64,000 bases of DNA, from positions 124,001-188,000 of the forward strand of contig NZ_JAPWGM010000006.1 of assembly GCF_027213715.1 (NCBI RefSeq). The letters run 5' to 3'. The DNA is from Pedobacter punctiformis. Its GTDB lineage: Bacteria; Bacteroidota; Bacteroidia; Sphingobacteriales; Sphingobacteriaceae. The position numbers and the translations under genes were made by a program. The notes beneath the pieces were generated by a model. That model saw only the letters and a list, made by a program, of their open reading frames with translations, was not told where the DNA came from and made no database searches. Positions 16,758-24,956 of the stretch are shown here, in pieces. Each line of letters begins with the position of its first letter. Positions within the stretch are counted from its first letter, which is position 1.

Positions 16758-16819
16758 CTTGCTAAAGTTCAACAGAAAAAGTTCTTATCTTCATCATAAC
16801 TTAAATTATTCTGATTGTT

Positions 16820-17377
16820 ATGAAAAAAATGATGACCATTTGTTTTTGCCTGATCATTTGTATCGGGGCAAATGCGCAAAAAAGTGTTCCTGAAATTAAA
16901 CCCGGTTCAATAATGAATGCAATGGCTTTGGTAAACGGGCAGGAATTTCCGCTGGTTTTAACTGTAAACAGTTTAACAGCACCCCTAAGTATTGGCTGGT
17001 CTGTTGATGGTTATGGCGAAGGTGCTTTTGAAATGAGTGCCAAAGCGGTAGATAATGCTACTAAACTACTCAATGTAACCCAGCCCGCTTTAGGTGTAAC
17101 CAAATTGGCTGATGATGAAACCTTTTGCATTTTATCAAAGGAGGCTTATAAAAGTTTAGTTGATCAAAAAACGTTTACCTACAACGGCATCAAGCTTAAA
17201 ATAAAATCGCCTGACGATGCCACTCAATTTAAAATTAATGGAAAAGATACCGATGTAAGTCATGTAGTTAGCGAAGATGATAAACTACATCTTTGGATAT
17301 TAAACAATGCAGCTTTGCCCTTAATTGTACAATCAACGGGCTTAACCACTGATATTACCATAAGTGAAATAAAATAG
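16820..17377 (+). CDS. Secreted protein of unknown function
   Basis: This 185-residue protein has a signal peptide ending near Ala-Asn-Ala-Gln (residue 20). The mature part is rich in beta-strand ('FPLVLTVNSLTAPLSIGWSV', 'LIVQSTGLTTDITISEIK') and contains no cysteine pair or enzymatic motif that I recognize. It is likely periplasmic. Base composition is closer to the housekeeping genes than to the AT-rich island just upstream. It ends in a good terminator and appears monocistronic. Confidence 0.75.
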   Translation: MKKMMTICFCLIICIGANAQKSVPEIKPGSIMNAMALVNGQEFPLVLTVNSLTAPLSIGWSVDGYGEGAFEMSAKAVDNATKLLNVTQPALGVTKLADDETFCILSKEAYKSLVDQKTFTYNGIKLKIKSPDDATQFKINGKDTDVSHVVSEDDKLHLWILNNAALPLIVQSTGLTTDITISEIK

Positions 17378-17398
17378 ATTTATTCTTTGAAAAAAATA

Positions 17399-17420
17399 TA
17401 AGCCCGAAAGGGCTTTTTTA
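17399..17420 (+). terminator. Rho-independent terminator
   Basis: A GC-rich stem AGCCC-GAAA-GGGCT (17401-17414) with a stable GAAA tetraloop is followed by a run of six T, 22 bp after the stop of the secreted protein gene. Confidence 0.85.
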
Positions 17421-17447
17421 ATTTATAAGCCTTATTTTTACCACCTT

Positions 17448-17945
17448 ATGCAAAACGATAAAAAAGAAATATTCGAAAGCGTTGCACAACGTTTAAAAAT
17501 TGAAGGTTTTAATGTAGTAAACCGTGATGAAACCCGTCCGTGGGGAGGTTTTTTTGTAATTGATGAAGCTCAGGCTCAACAATTTGCCGATACTTATTTT
17601 GATGGCTTAAATGTAGAAGATCTTAAAATAGGCGGTAAATTAAGTCCTAAAATTTTAATTGTAGCGCCTAATACACGCCTTTCGTGGCAATATCACCACC
17701 GCAGAGCTGAAATTTGGCAAGTGGTTACCGGTACAGTTGGCATTAAAACCAGCGAAACCGATGAAGAAGGTGAAGTGAAAAAATATAACCCTAAAGATCA
17801 GATTAAATTACAACAAGGCGAACGTCACCGTTTAATCGGTTTGGATGATTGGGGCGTTGTAGCCGAAATTTGGCAGCATACAGATGCTTCAAATCCATCT
17901 GATGAAAGCGATATCGTTAGAGTACAAGACGATTTCGGAAGATAA
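17448..17945 (+). CDS. Cupin-domain protein, type II phosphomannose isomerase-like
   Basis: This 165-residue single cupin has 'ETRPWGGFFVIDE' near the start and the metal-binding 'WQYHHRRAEIWQVVTGTVGI' (cupin motif 1), then 'QGERHRLIGLDDWGVVAEIW' (motif 2). This matches the C-terminal isomerase domain of AlgA/ManC-type phosphomannose isomerases, as stand-alone proteins in Bacteroidota. It may interconvert mannose-6-phosphate and fructose-6-phosphate for GDP-mannose supply, but many single cupins of this kind are untested. Cytosolic; followed by a long hairpin. Confidence 0.82.
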   Translation: MQNDKKEIFESVAQRLKIEGFNVVNRDETRPWGGFFVIDEAQAQQFADTYFDGLNVEDLKIGGKLSPKILIVAPNTRLSWQYHHRRAEIWQVVTGTVGIKTSETDEEGEVKKYNPKDQIKLQQGERHRLIGLDDWGVVAEIWQHTDASNPSDESDIVRVQDDFGR

Positions 17946-17953
17946 AATAATCG

Positions 17954-18023
17954 AAGACTGTATTAATAATTCCTATGGTTTGCTGAATAACTTTCAGTAA
18001 TTTCCGATTATTAATACAGTCTT
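17954..18023 (+). terminator. Long-arm inverted repeat, probable terminator
   Basis: A perfect 17-bp inverted repeat (17954-17970 with 18007-18023) encloses a 36-bp loop and is followed by a T-run. The arm is AAGACTGTATTAATAAT. It lies 8 bp after the cupin gene. Confidence 0.7.
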
Positions 18024-18119
18024 TTTATACCTGAAAACTTAACCTCCAACAGGTTTTATATCTCTTTGAAACCAAAACCCCAAAAAATTCGTTAATAACA
18101 GCATACACACAAATAGTAA

Positions 18120-18848
18120 ATGATTATCTTAATATTTTTTCTTGCACATTGGTTTTTATCTCTTTTTAGTCAAACCTTTTTCCTGCACCGTTATTCATCA
18201 CATAAAATGTTTAAAATGGAGCCTTTCTGGGAAAAGTTTTTCTACCTGGTTTTATTAATCTCGCAAGGTTCTTCTTTTTTAAATCCAAGGGCTTACGCTA
18301 TTCTACACCGCATGCATCATGCCTACAGTGATACGGAGCAGGACCCGCATTCGCCACATTTTTTTAAGGATGTATTCGGAATGATGATCGCTACAAAAAA
18401 TATGTACCTCAACTATTTGCGTTATAAAATTGAACCGGAGCCTGCTTTTCGTGGTAACTATCCCGAATGGCCACTTGTTGACCGCATTGGTGATTCATGG
18501 ATATGGAGAATTTCCTGTGGTTTATTTTACATTGGTTTTTATGTTGCTTTTGCTAACCACTGGTGGATGTTTTTATTATTGCCCATTCACTTTTTAATGG
18601 GGCCATTACACGGTGCTATTGTAAACTGGTGCGGACATAAATATGGTTACTCCAACCACGATAACGACGATCATAGTAAAAACTCGCTTCCATGGGATTT
18701 TCTGTTAATGGGCGAGTTATTTCAAAATAATCATCACAAAAAACCAAACAGTCCAAATTTTGCCACTAAATGGTGGGAGTTTGATCCAACCTATCCGGTG
18801 ATGAAAGTGTTGCACTGGATGCGGATTATTAAAATCAGGAAAGTGTAA
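18120..18848 (+). CDS. Fatty acid / acyl-CoA desaturase
   Basis: This 242-residue integral membrane protein carries the histidine boxes of non-heme di-iron desaturases: 'HRYSSH' (23-28), '[18 protein letters not shown]' (63-80), and the C-terminal 'NNHHKKPNS'. A '[16 protein letters not shown]' segment supplies further ligands. Hydrophobic stretches flank the boxes. It should introduce a cis double bond (delta-9 type) into membrane acyl chains. It is shorter than eukaryotic enzymes but normal for bacterial stand-alone forms. Monocistronic; the upstream 175 bp hold no gene. Confidence 0.93.
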   Translation: MIILIFFLAHWFLSLFSQTFFLHRYSSHKMFKMEPFWEKFFYLVLLISQGSSFLNPRAYAILHRMHHAYSDTEQDPHSPHFFKDVFGMMIATKNMYLNYLRYKIEPEPAFRGNYPEWPLVDRIGDSWIWRISCGLFYIGFYVAFANHWWMFLLLPIHFLMGPLHGAIVNWCGHKYGYSNHDNDDHSKNSLPWDFLLMGELFQNNHHKKPNSPNFATKWWEFDPTYPVMKVLHWMRIIKIRKV

Positions 18849-18990
18849 ACCCCGGTTTGCGCAAATGCAAATGGTTTATTCGGTAAGGGCCTTATTCGTC
18901 GTTAAAAAACAGCGTAAATAGTAATCTATTGTTATTTACCGGCTGAAGACGTTAGTTTGCCGGTTAATTTGTTTGTGTTGCGTAAAAAGT

Positions 18991-19013
18991 ATTTTGTTAT
19001 TGTGTAACAAAAT
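18991..19013 (+). promoter_or_regulatory. Palindromic operator-like site upstream of a TonB-linked barrel gene
   Basis: A perfect inverted repeat, ATTTTGTTA (18991-18999) and TAACAAAAT (19005-19013) with a 5-bp spacer, ends 42 bp before the start at 19056. Its left half overlaps a near-match to the -7 promoter element. It has no T-run and no stop nearby, so a repressor-binding site is more likely than a terminator. Confidence 0.45.
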
Positions 19014-19055
19014 GCAACTTGCGTGGACTAATTACAAAAAGAACTAACAATTAAC

Positions 19056-21506
19056 ATGAAACGACTTCTACTCTTAATTTTCACTTTAGTAATATTTATA
19101 AATGCCCGGGCTCAAATGCCTGGAATGCCAGGAATGGGCGGCGGAGCTAAAAAAACTTCAGTTACTGGGCGTATTACGGCAGTGATCTTAGATTCAGTAA
19201 CCAAAGCGCCCATTGATTACGCAACAATATCATTAATAAATGCCGGTAATAATAAGTCGGTTAATGGTGGCGTAACAGATCCTAAAGGAAAAATTACTTT
19301 ACAAAATGTATCGCCTGATACCTATAAACTAATGATAGGTTTTATGGGTTACAAAACAAAATCCATTACGATAACAACAACACCATCTAAACCGGATAAT
19401 AATATTGGAACGATTTATATTTCATCAACTGAGAATACTTTAGCTGATGTTCAGATTCAGGGTACAAAAGCCATTATTGAAAATAAAGTAGATAGAATGG
19501 TTTACAATGCAGAAGCTGATGGAACCAATGCCGGTGGCGATGCTACAGATGTAATGCGTAAAGTACCTATGTTATCCGTTGATGCAAATGGCGATGTACA
19601 ATTACGTGGTGCGGCAGTAAGGGTTTTAATTAATGGAAAACCATCCGGCACCATGGCCAGCAGTGTTGCTGATGCCTTGAAAATGATTCCTGCAGAGCAG
19701 ATTAAAAGCGTTGAGGTTATTACCAGTCCATCCGCTAAATATGATGCCGAAGGTTCAGGTGGTATTATTAACATCATCACTAAAAAATCAAATGCACAAG
19801 GCGTAAGTGGTAGCATTAATGCATCTGCCGGAACGCGTCAAAATAATGGTGCTTTTAATTTAACGGCTAAAACAGGTCGTTTAAGTGTAAACACCTCTCT
19901 GGGAACAAACTTAGCTTATGCCCAAAATTCGCAAACCTCTTTTGTAACCAATACTCAATATAACGACGGTACTTTTAATAACCTGTCTCAGGATGGATTT
20001 TCTAAATGGAGCCGTAATGGTTATAACGGTAGTTTAGGTTTAGATTACGATTTTAATGCTTATAACAATATTAGCAGTAACGTTAAATTTAATCACTTTT
20101 CTAACGGCGGTCCGGGTGCATCCGTATATAATATTAGCAATAACGCTGGTAATATTATAGCGAATAACATCAGCGATATGGATATGACTTTTAACAATAT
20201 GGACTGGAACGTTGATTATAAAAAAACCAGTAAAAAAGAAGGTGAGGAGTTTACCATTTCCGGTCAATTATCAACAGGAAGAACACCTACTAGTTTTAGT
20301 AATACTATATACAATACATTTTATCCAAATGGACATGAAACACTAAGTAGCAATACTGGTAGAAATAACGAATATACAGCCCAGACAGATTACACCTATC
20401 CATTTAGCAAAACGACCACCTTAGAGGTTGGTGCTAAAGGTATATTTCGTGAAATAAAAAGTGAATATGCTAATACTGCAAGCCCTGATTTTAATTATGG
20501 ACAGGATATTGCCTCAGCTTATGGTGTATTAAGTTTCGATTTAACAAAAAAAATTAAGTTTAAAGGTGGTTTAAGAGCTGAATATACTAACATATCATTT
20601 AACACATTATCTGGTGATACGCAGAAAAACGACTACTTAAACCTGTTTCCAAGTGCAATTTTATCTAAAACATTAAAAGGAAACGGAACTTTAAAATTAA
20701 GCTATAACCGCAGGATGCAAAGGCCATCATTATCTTATTTAAACCCTTTCCGAAACGAAAGTAACCAGTTTAATGTAATGCAGGGTAATCCTTATTTAAA
20801 CCCTGAGTTGAGTGATAATTTTGAATTAGGTTATTCAACTTTTATAAAAGGATCTATTATTAATGCATCGGTTTTTTATCGTCGTACCAGTGATATTATA
20901 GAAAGTTCAATTTCTCCATTAAGAGGAGACACAACTAAAACCAGCTATATTAACGTTGGTACTTCACAAACCTATGGTTTTAACATTTTTGCATCGTATA
21001 ATCCTAAACCAAAATGGACTTTGATGACTAATTTTTCTGGAACCACGTACTCTATAACCAATTCCCAAACCAATATAAATACAGGTACTTATTTCAATTT
21101 CAACTGGTTTGTACGTTCGGCTTATGGTTTTGGTAAAGGTTATAATTTCGAGGTTTTTAATGTAATTACCTCTAAAAAACGTACCTACCAAGGGGTTACA
21201 GATCCTTTTTACATTTATGGCGCATCAATTAAAAAAGATCTTTTTCATAAAAAGGGCAGCATTGGTGTAAATGTATTAAATCCATTTACAAAAAACTTAC
21301 ACATCAAAACGGTTAATAACTCATCAGATGCTACCGGAACGGTTTATCAAAGTACAAACATTTATTATCCGTTACGCTCTTTCGGGGTTAACTTTAGTTA
21401 TTCATTCGGTAAACTTAAATTTACGGAGAAGAAGAAAATTAAAAATGATGATGCTAAACAAGATCAACAGCAACAAGGTGGGGGAATGGGTGGCATTCAA
21501 CAATAA
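19056..21506 (+). CDS. TonB-linked outer membrane beta-barrel protein (OMP_b-brl_3 type)
   Basis: This 816-residue protein has a signal peptide ending Ala-Arg-Ala-Gln (residue 20), then a low-complexity 'MPGMPGMGGG' stretch. A carboxypeptidase-regulatory-like domain follows (about 35-110), then a plug-like region (about 125-245, 'RKVPMLSVDANGDVQLRGAA', 'IEVIT'-type strand, 'GSGGIINIITKK') and a large barrel ('LSYNRRMQRPSLSYLNPF'). The C-terminus is Gln-rich with 'GGGMGG', not the usual terminal aromatic, which suggests a flexible tail. No SusD neighbour. The ligand is unknown. Members of this family often sit under metal or stress regulation, and the palindrome at 18991 could mediate this. 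Confidence 0.88.
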   Translation: MKRLLLLIFTLVIFINARAQMPGMPGMGGGAKKTSVTGRITAVILDSVTKAPIDYATISLINAGNNKSVNGGVTDPKGKITLQNVSPDTYKLMIGFMGYKTKSITITTTPSKPDNNIGTIYISSTENTLADVQIQGTKAIIENKVDRMVYNAEADGTNAGGDATDVMRKVPMLSVDANGDVQLRGAAVRVLINGKPSGTMASSVADALKMIPAEQIKSVEVITSPSAKYDAEGSGGIINIITKKSNAQGVSGSINASAGTRQNNGAFNLTAKTGRLSVNTSLGTNLAYAQNSQTSFVTNTQYNDGTFNNLSQDGFSKWSRNGYNGSLGLDYDFNAYNNISSNVKFNHFSNGGPGASVYNISNNAGNIIANNISDMDMTFNNMDWNVDYKKTSKKEGEEFTISGQLSTGRTPTSFSNTIYNTFYPNGHETLSSNTGRNNEYTAQTDYTYPFSKTTTLEVGAKGIFREIKSEYANTASPDFNYGQDIASAYGVLSFDLTKKIKFKGGLRAEYTNISFNTLSGDTQKNDYLNLFPSAILSKTLKGNGTLKLSYNRRMQRPSLSYLNPFRNESNQFNVMQGNPYLNPELSDNFELGYSTFIKGSIINASVFYRRTSDIIESSISPLRGDTTKTSYINVGTSQTYGFNIFASYNPKPKWTLMTNFSGTTYSITNSQTNINTGTYFNFNWFVRSAYGFGKGYNFEVFNVITSKKRTYQGVTDPFYIYGASIKKDLFHKKGSIGVNVLNPFTKNLHIKTVNNSSDATGTVYQSTNIYYPLRSFGVNFSYSFGKLKFTEKKKIKNDDAKQDQQQQGGGMGGIQQ

Positions 21507-21529
21507 CACCATTTACCAGTAAATAATTT

Positions 21530-21562
21530 AAAGCCTTTCAGGAATACCTGAAAGGCTTTTTT
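21530..21562 (+). terminator. Rho-independent terminator
   Basis: A perfect 13-bp stem (21530-21542 with 21547-21559, arm AAAGCCTTTCAGG), loop AATA and T6 lie 24 bp after the barrel-protein stop. Confidence 0.9.
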
Positions 21563-21751
21563 GATGTCATACGTTTTTGATATTGATGCAGATGACATAT
21601 CGTTTTACCACAAATGATTTGGAAAGCAGGTTTCTACTGGTATTGGGTTTAGTCCTTCTTTCTGCTGTATCCCTGATGAAAAAATCAGGGGATGCCGCTG
21701 CAATAGGGTTTAAAAACCCGGGACAGCAAAAAGCAATTAAAAAATTAATGC

Positions 21752-23386
21752 TTATTTCTTTTTTACCCTTTTTAAAATCATCAAACTTAATGGGTTCATT
21801 GGGTAACCACTAATGTTATTTTGAAGCATTACCACCGATTGATCATAAAAAATAGGTACAACCGGAGAATAATCCATAATCATTTGATCCATCTGACGGT
21901 AAAGTTTAAAGCGCTTTTCGTTATCCGGTTCATAGTAACTTTGCTCAAATAGCCTGTCAAAAGCATTATTGTAAAAAGCGGTGTAATTGGGTCCGTAGGG
22001 CACTTTGTTTTTAGAGTAAAACATAGATAAATAATTTTCGCCATCCGCATAATCAGCAATCCACGATCCACGGAAAAAATTCACATTGTTTTTTGCCATT
22101 AACTCTCTCAGGCTCGCACTTGGGCTAACATCTATCTTAGTTCTAATGCCAATGGCGCTCAGTTCGCCTTGTATAAATTCAATCAGGTCTTTATAGGTTG
22201 TTGTGGTATTTAAGGTAATTTCTTTTAAACCCTTGCCTTCCGGGTAGCCCGCCTCAGTAAGCAGTTTTGCAGCTCGTTTTGGGTTGTAAGGATAACCATG
22301 AACAGCCGAACTGTCAAAGCCCGGCATGCCTTTAGGTATAAAACCCGATGTAGCCGGTATTCCAATTCCATTCCGTAAATATTTAATTAATTTATCCCGG
22401 TCAATAGCGTAATTAATAGCCTGCCTGATTTTTTTAACCTTTAAGGGCGAGTTTTTTACAATAGCCAGCGAGCTATCGACCAAAATACCCACATATTCTG
22501 TACATAAATAGGGCCCTTTTTTAAGCTGAAACTTTCCCTTGTATTTAGTGGTCATGTTTCCACTTTTTGTTAAAATATCGTCGCGGTAACTTCCATCCAC
22601 ACTATAATAAAAATCCAGGTCTTTTTTCAAAAAGCTCATAAATCCACTTTGTTTATCGGTTATGAAGCTGGCTTTTAAAGCATCTATATAGGGTAATTTT
22701 ATGCCTGTGCTATCTTTTTCCCAATAATGATCGTTTTTTAAAAGCACTAAAATTTCGCCCTCTTTCCAATATTTAAAGCTAAACGGGCCGGTACCAACCG
22801 GATGGCTTCTAAAATCTTTACCATAATGTTCAACAACTTCTTTGGGCACAACAGAACAATACTGAGAAGTCAGTAAACTCATTAAAGGAGGGAAGGGCCT
22901 GATCAGTTTAATCTGAAAAGTAGAATCGTTAAGTGCAATAAAATTGTGCTGATCTTTAACCTTATCACTAAAAATCCATCCCCCGGATGAAGCCACTTTA
23001 GCATCAATTAAACGATAAAAGCTGTAAGCAAAATCTGCTGCAACCACTTTACGCCCTTTCCCGTTTTTAAAAATCGGATCGTTGTGAAAGTAAACATCCT
23101 TACGCAAGTTAAAGGTATAAGTAAGTGCATCAGCAGAAATTTGCCAGGTTTTGGCAATGCAGGGCACCGTTTTCAGGGTAGAATCTATCTGTACCAGGCC
23201 GTTAAATATTTGGTTGGTCATCCAAATGGCATTCTGGTTTCTGGCAAAGGCAGGATCCAAAGAGGTTAAACCCTGATCGAGGTTAATGTTAAAGACTTTT
23301 TTATTTTGATCTGCGGATTTCTCCTGACAGGAAATAAAAATAATGCTGCAAAAAATCCAAAATATATACTTAAATGAGCCTCGCAT
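21752..23386 (-). CDS. Oligopeptide/nickel-type ABC transporter substrate-binding lipoprotein (SBP_bac_5)
   Basis: This 544-residue protein starts at the ATG at 23386, which gives a signal with lipobox Phe-Ile-Ser-Cys (Cys near residue 19). An upstream extension to 23569 in the same frame overlaps a divergent gene and is rejected. Family 5 features are 'SLDPAFARNQNAIWMTNQIF', 'PVGTGPFSFKYWKEGEI', 'IRQAINYAIDRDKLI', 'GYPYNPKRAAKLL' and 'YNNAFDRLFEQSYYEPD'. It would bind peptides or another small ligand for an ABC importer. No permease or ATPase gene is adjacent, so the partners lie elsewhere or it acts on its own. Confidence 0.92.
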   Translation of the reverse strand: MRGSFKYIFWIFCSIIFISCQEKSADQNKKVFNINLDQGLTSLDPAFARNQNAIWMTNQIFNGLVQIDSTLKTVPCIAKTWQISADALTYTFNLRKDVYFHNDPIFKNGKGRKVVAADFAYSFYRLIDAKVASSGGWIFSDKVKDQHNFIALNDSTFQIKLIRPFPPLMSLLTSQYCSVVPKEVVEHYGKDFRSHPVGTGPFSFKYWKEGEILVLLKNDHYWEKDSTGIKLPYIDALKASFITDKQSGFMSFLKKDLDFYYSVDGSYRDDILTKSGNMTTKYKGKFQLKKGPYLCTEYVGILVDSSLAIVKNSPLKVKKIRQAINYAIDRDKLIKYLRNGIGIPATSGFIPKGMPGFDSSAVHGYPYNPKRAAKLLTEAGYPEGKGLKEITLNTTTTYKDLIEFIQGELSAIGIRTKIDVSPSASLRELMAKNNVNFFRGSWIADYADGENYLSMFYSKNKVPYGPNYTAFYNNAFDRLFEQSYYEPDNEKRFKLYRQMDQMIMDYSPVVPIFYDQSVVMLQNNISGYPMNPLSLMILKRVKKK

Positions 23387-23400
23387 GAATAAAGGAATGT

Positions 23401-23408
23401 TATTTTTG
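23401..23408 (+). promoter_or_regulatory. -7 promoter element for the BtuF-like gene
   Basis: TATTTTTG matches TAnnTTTG and lies 19 bp before the ATG at 23427, within the 40-bp divergent intergenic region. No good TTTG at -33 was found. Confidence 0.5.
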
Positions 23409-23426
23409 CACAAATTAATAAATTTA

Positions 23427-23885
23427 ATGCAGATGTCTTTTTTAAACGATTTATTTATTGGCCTTGATGCTGCTAAACAGGAAGAACTACAGGAACGTTT
23501 GGATATTGTAGAGCATAAAATTAAATTTATGGATAAAATTCCGGTTGCGTGTTTAGATTTAAATAACAACCCGAGTTATTTTTTATCAGAAGAAATTGCA
23601 CAAGCTGGCGGGATGATCGAATCTGATGTGATGAGCGCTGTTTATGTAGTTTATTATCAGCCAGGTAAAACCCTTACCGATTTAATGAGAGAGGTGCCGG
23701 CAATGCTTCAGGCAGATTGGCAATCGGTACAAAACAATAGGATTGTTTTATTAAATGACGATGTAAACCGGGAGCGTTCTGCAGAAAATGTGGTTGCTTT
23801 AATTGAAGATTTTGCTGAAATGTTGCATCCGGGTTCATTTATTTTTGGCCATGAAGGCGATAAATGGATCAGATTTGGTGCATAA
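23427..23885 (+). CDS. Signal-less protein resembling half of a BtuF/FhuD-type metal-chelate receptor
   Basis: A protein of about 152 residues starts at ATG 23427 (or 23433); no hydrophobic leader is present. 'IPVACLDLNNNPSYFLSEEIAQAGG' and the C-terminal 'WQSVQNNRIVLLNDD' followed by a helical 'AEMLHPGSF' resemble the end of helical-backbone metal/cobalamin receptors (vitamin B12 or siderophore ABC binding proteins). Those are normally about 270-380 residues and exported. Here only one lobe's worth is present and it would stay in the cytosol. It is divergent from the peptide-binding lipoprotein. Function unknown; the family match is from pattern recall. Confidence 0.7.
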   Translation: MQMSFLNDLFIGLDAAKQEELQERLDIVEHKIKFMDKIPVACLDLNNNPSYFLSEEIAQAGGMIESDVMSAVYVVYYQPGKTLTDLMREVPAMLQADWQSVQNNRIVLLNDDVNRERSAENVVALIEDFAEMLHPGSFIFGHEGDKWIRFGA

Positions 23886-24253
23886 ACATTTCGCTGCTGA
23901 TCGCTTCATTTACGGTTTACGCCTTAGAAAAGCAGAACTAACCTGCTTTGCAGTATCTGAGGTTTTCTAAACCTGATGGAAGCGGAAATCCTTTTTAATT
24001 TATAGAGGCCTTGAATATGCTGTCAGGCTGAGGTACGAAGCATCCGTTTTATAGCCGTAAACAGGACCGCGGTTATTAAAAAGATTGCAGCAAACAGCAG
24101 GAAAAATTTTAAAATGAAATACAGGTTTTCCTTTTCAAACCTTTTAATTCAATCCTCAACTTTTGTAACCAATAGAAATGCTATTCTTTAAGCTTTCTGC
24201 TTTAGTCTTTTAAGGAATGCTATTCTTTAAGCTTCCTGCTTTAGCCTTTCCGC
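23886..24253. other. Non-coding interval with degenerate repeats
   Basis: This 368-bp gap between two convergent genes shows no convincing gene. It contains a degenerate copy of a dispersed Bacteroidota-type repeat near 24025-24052 ('GTCAGGCTGAGGTACGAAGC...') and a 39-bp tandem duplication at 24177-24251. Confidence 0.6.
24177..24251. repeat. 39-bp direct tandem repeat, two copies
   Basis: Copy 1 begins at 24177 and copy 2 at 24216, both starting AATGCTATTCTTTAAGCTT. They differ at a few positions (TTCTGC against TCCTGC, AGTC against AGCC). The repeat lies immediately 3' of the FMN reductase gene. Confidence 0.8.
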
Positions 24254-24775
24254 TTAAAACCTGATCAACTTTTCAACCTGTTCACTGATAAATTTAAGGG
24301 TATCTTCTTTAATTAAATTCCCTTCGGCATCCAGTTCTGTTTTGATGTTTGGAATGTGTAAACGCAGCGGCAAAATATTGAGGTGGATATAATGGCAAAC
24401 GCCTGTAAAATGATCTACCCCGCGGATGTTGCCATATTTACCTGAAGAAAGGCCAACCAAAGCCGCCTTCTTATCATAAAAACTATCGGGAAAATTGCTG
24501 GCATCAATTAACACCTTTAACACCCCGGGATAACTTCCATTATACTCAGGCATAATAAAGACGAACTTATCGGTGGCGGTAATTAAATCCTGTATTTTTT
24601 GAAAAGCTTCTGATCTTTTGCCATACATATCGGTGTTTAAAACATCTGCAGGCAGGTGTTCCAAACTAAATAAACCAGCCTCTACGCCCTTTATTTTAAG
24701 CTGGTTTTGATAATATTTAGCAACTTTAAGCGTATTGCTATTGGATCTGTTTGTGGCTGCAATAATTGTAATCAT
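24254..24775 (-). CDS. NAD(P)H-dependent FMN reductase
   Basis: This 173-residue flavodoxin-like protein starts at ATG 24775; a TTG two codons upstream is less likely. 'ATNRSNSNTLKVAKYYQ' forms the phosphate-binding loop for FMN, and 'FVIMPEYNGSYPGVLKVLID' is the signature of the NADPH-dependent FMN reductase family. It would reduce FMN, quinones or azo compounds with NAD(P)H in the cytosol. It is single in its transcript, with its own upstream region before parA. Confidence 0.92.
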   Translation of the reverse strand: MITIIAATNRSNSNTLKVAKYYQNQLKIKGVEAGLFSLEHLPADVLNTDMYGKRSEAFQKIQDLITATDKFVFIMPEYNGSYPGVLKVLIDASNFPDSFYDKKAALVGLSSGKYGNIRGVDHFTGVCHYIHLNILPLRLHIPNIKTELDAEGNLIKEDTLKFISEQVEKLIRF

Positions 24776-24956
24776 GTGCAATTGTTAATAAGATGTTTAA
24801 AACGTAGGCAGCCTTATTGCTAAAATTGCCATATAGTTTGTATCTTAGCTGATTGTGAAAAAGGGCGTAAACAGTGCAAAAATAGAACTTTTTGCCGATT
24901 AAATCGCATTAAATAATACCGCCCAAATAAACGTTAAGTAAATTTCGGATAGATAA

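Noticed and set aside
21577..21813. 78-codon frame after the TonB-linked barrel
   Set aside because: It starts after a strong terminator, has no ribosome-binding context, and overlaps the 3' end of the minus-strand peptide-binding gene.
23387..23569. N-terminal extension of the peptide-binding lipoprotein
   Set aside because: The extension overlaps the divergent gene, is Cys/Ser-rich without family character, and would bury the lipoprotein signal.
24782..24956. parS centromere site near parAB
   Set aside because: No palindrome close to TGTTTCACGTGAAACA was found here or noticed elsewhere in the window.
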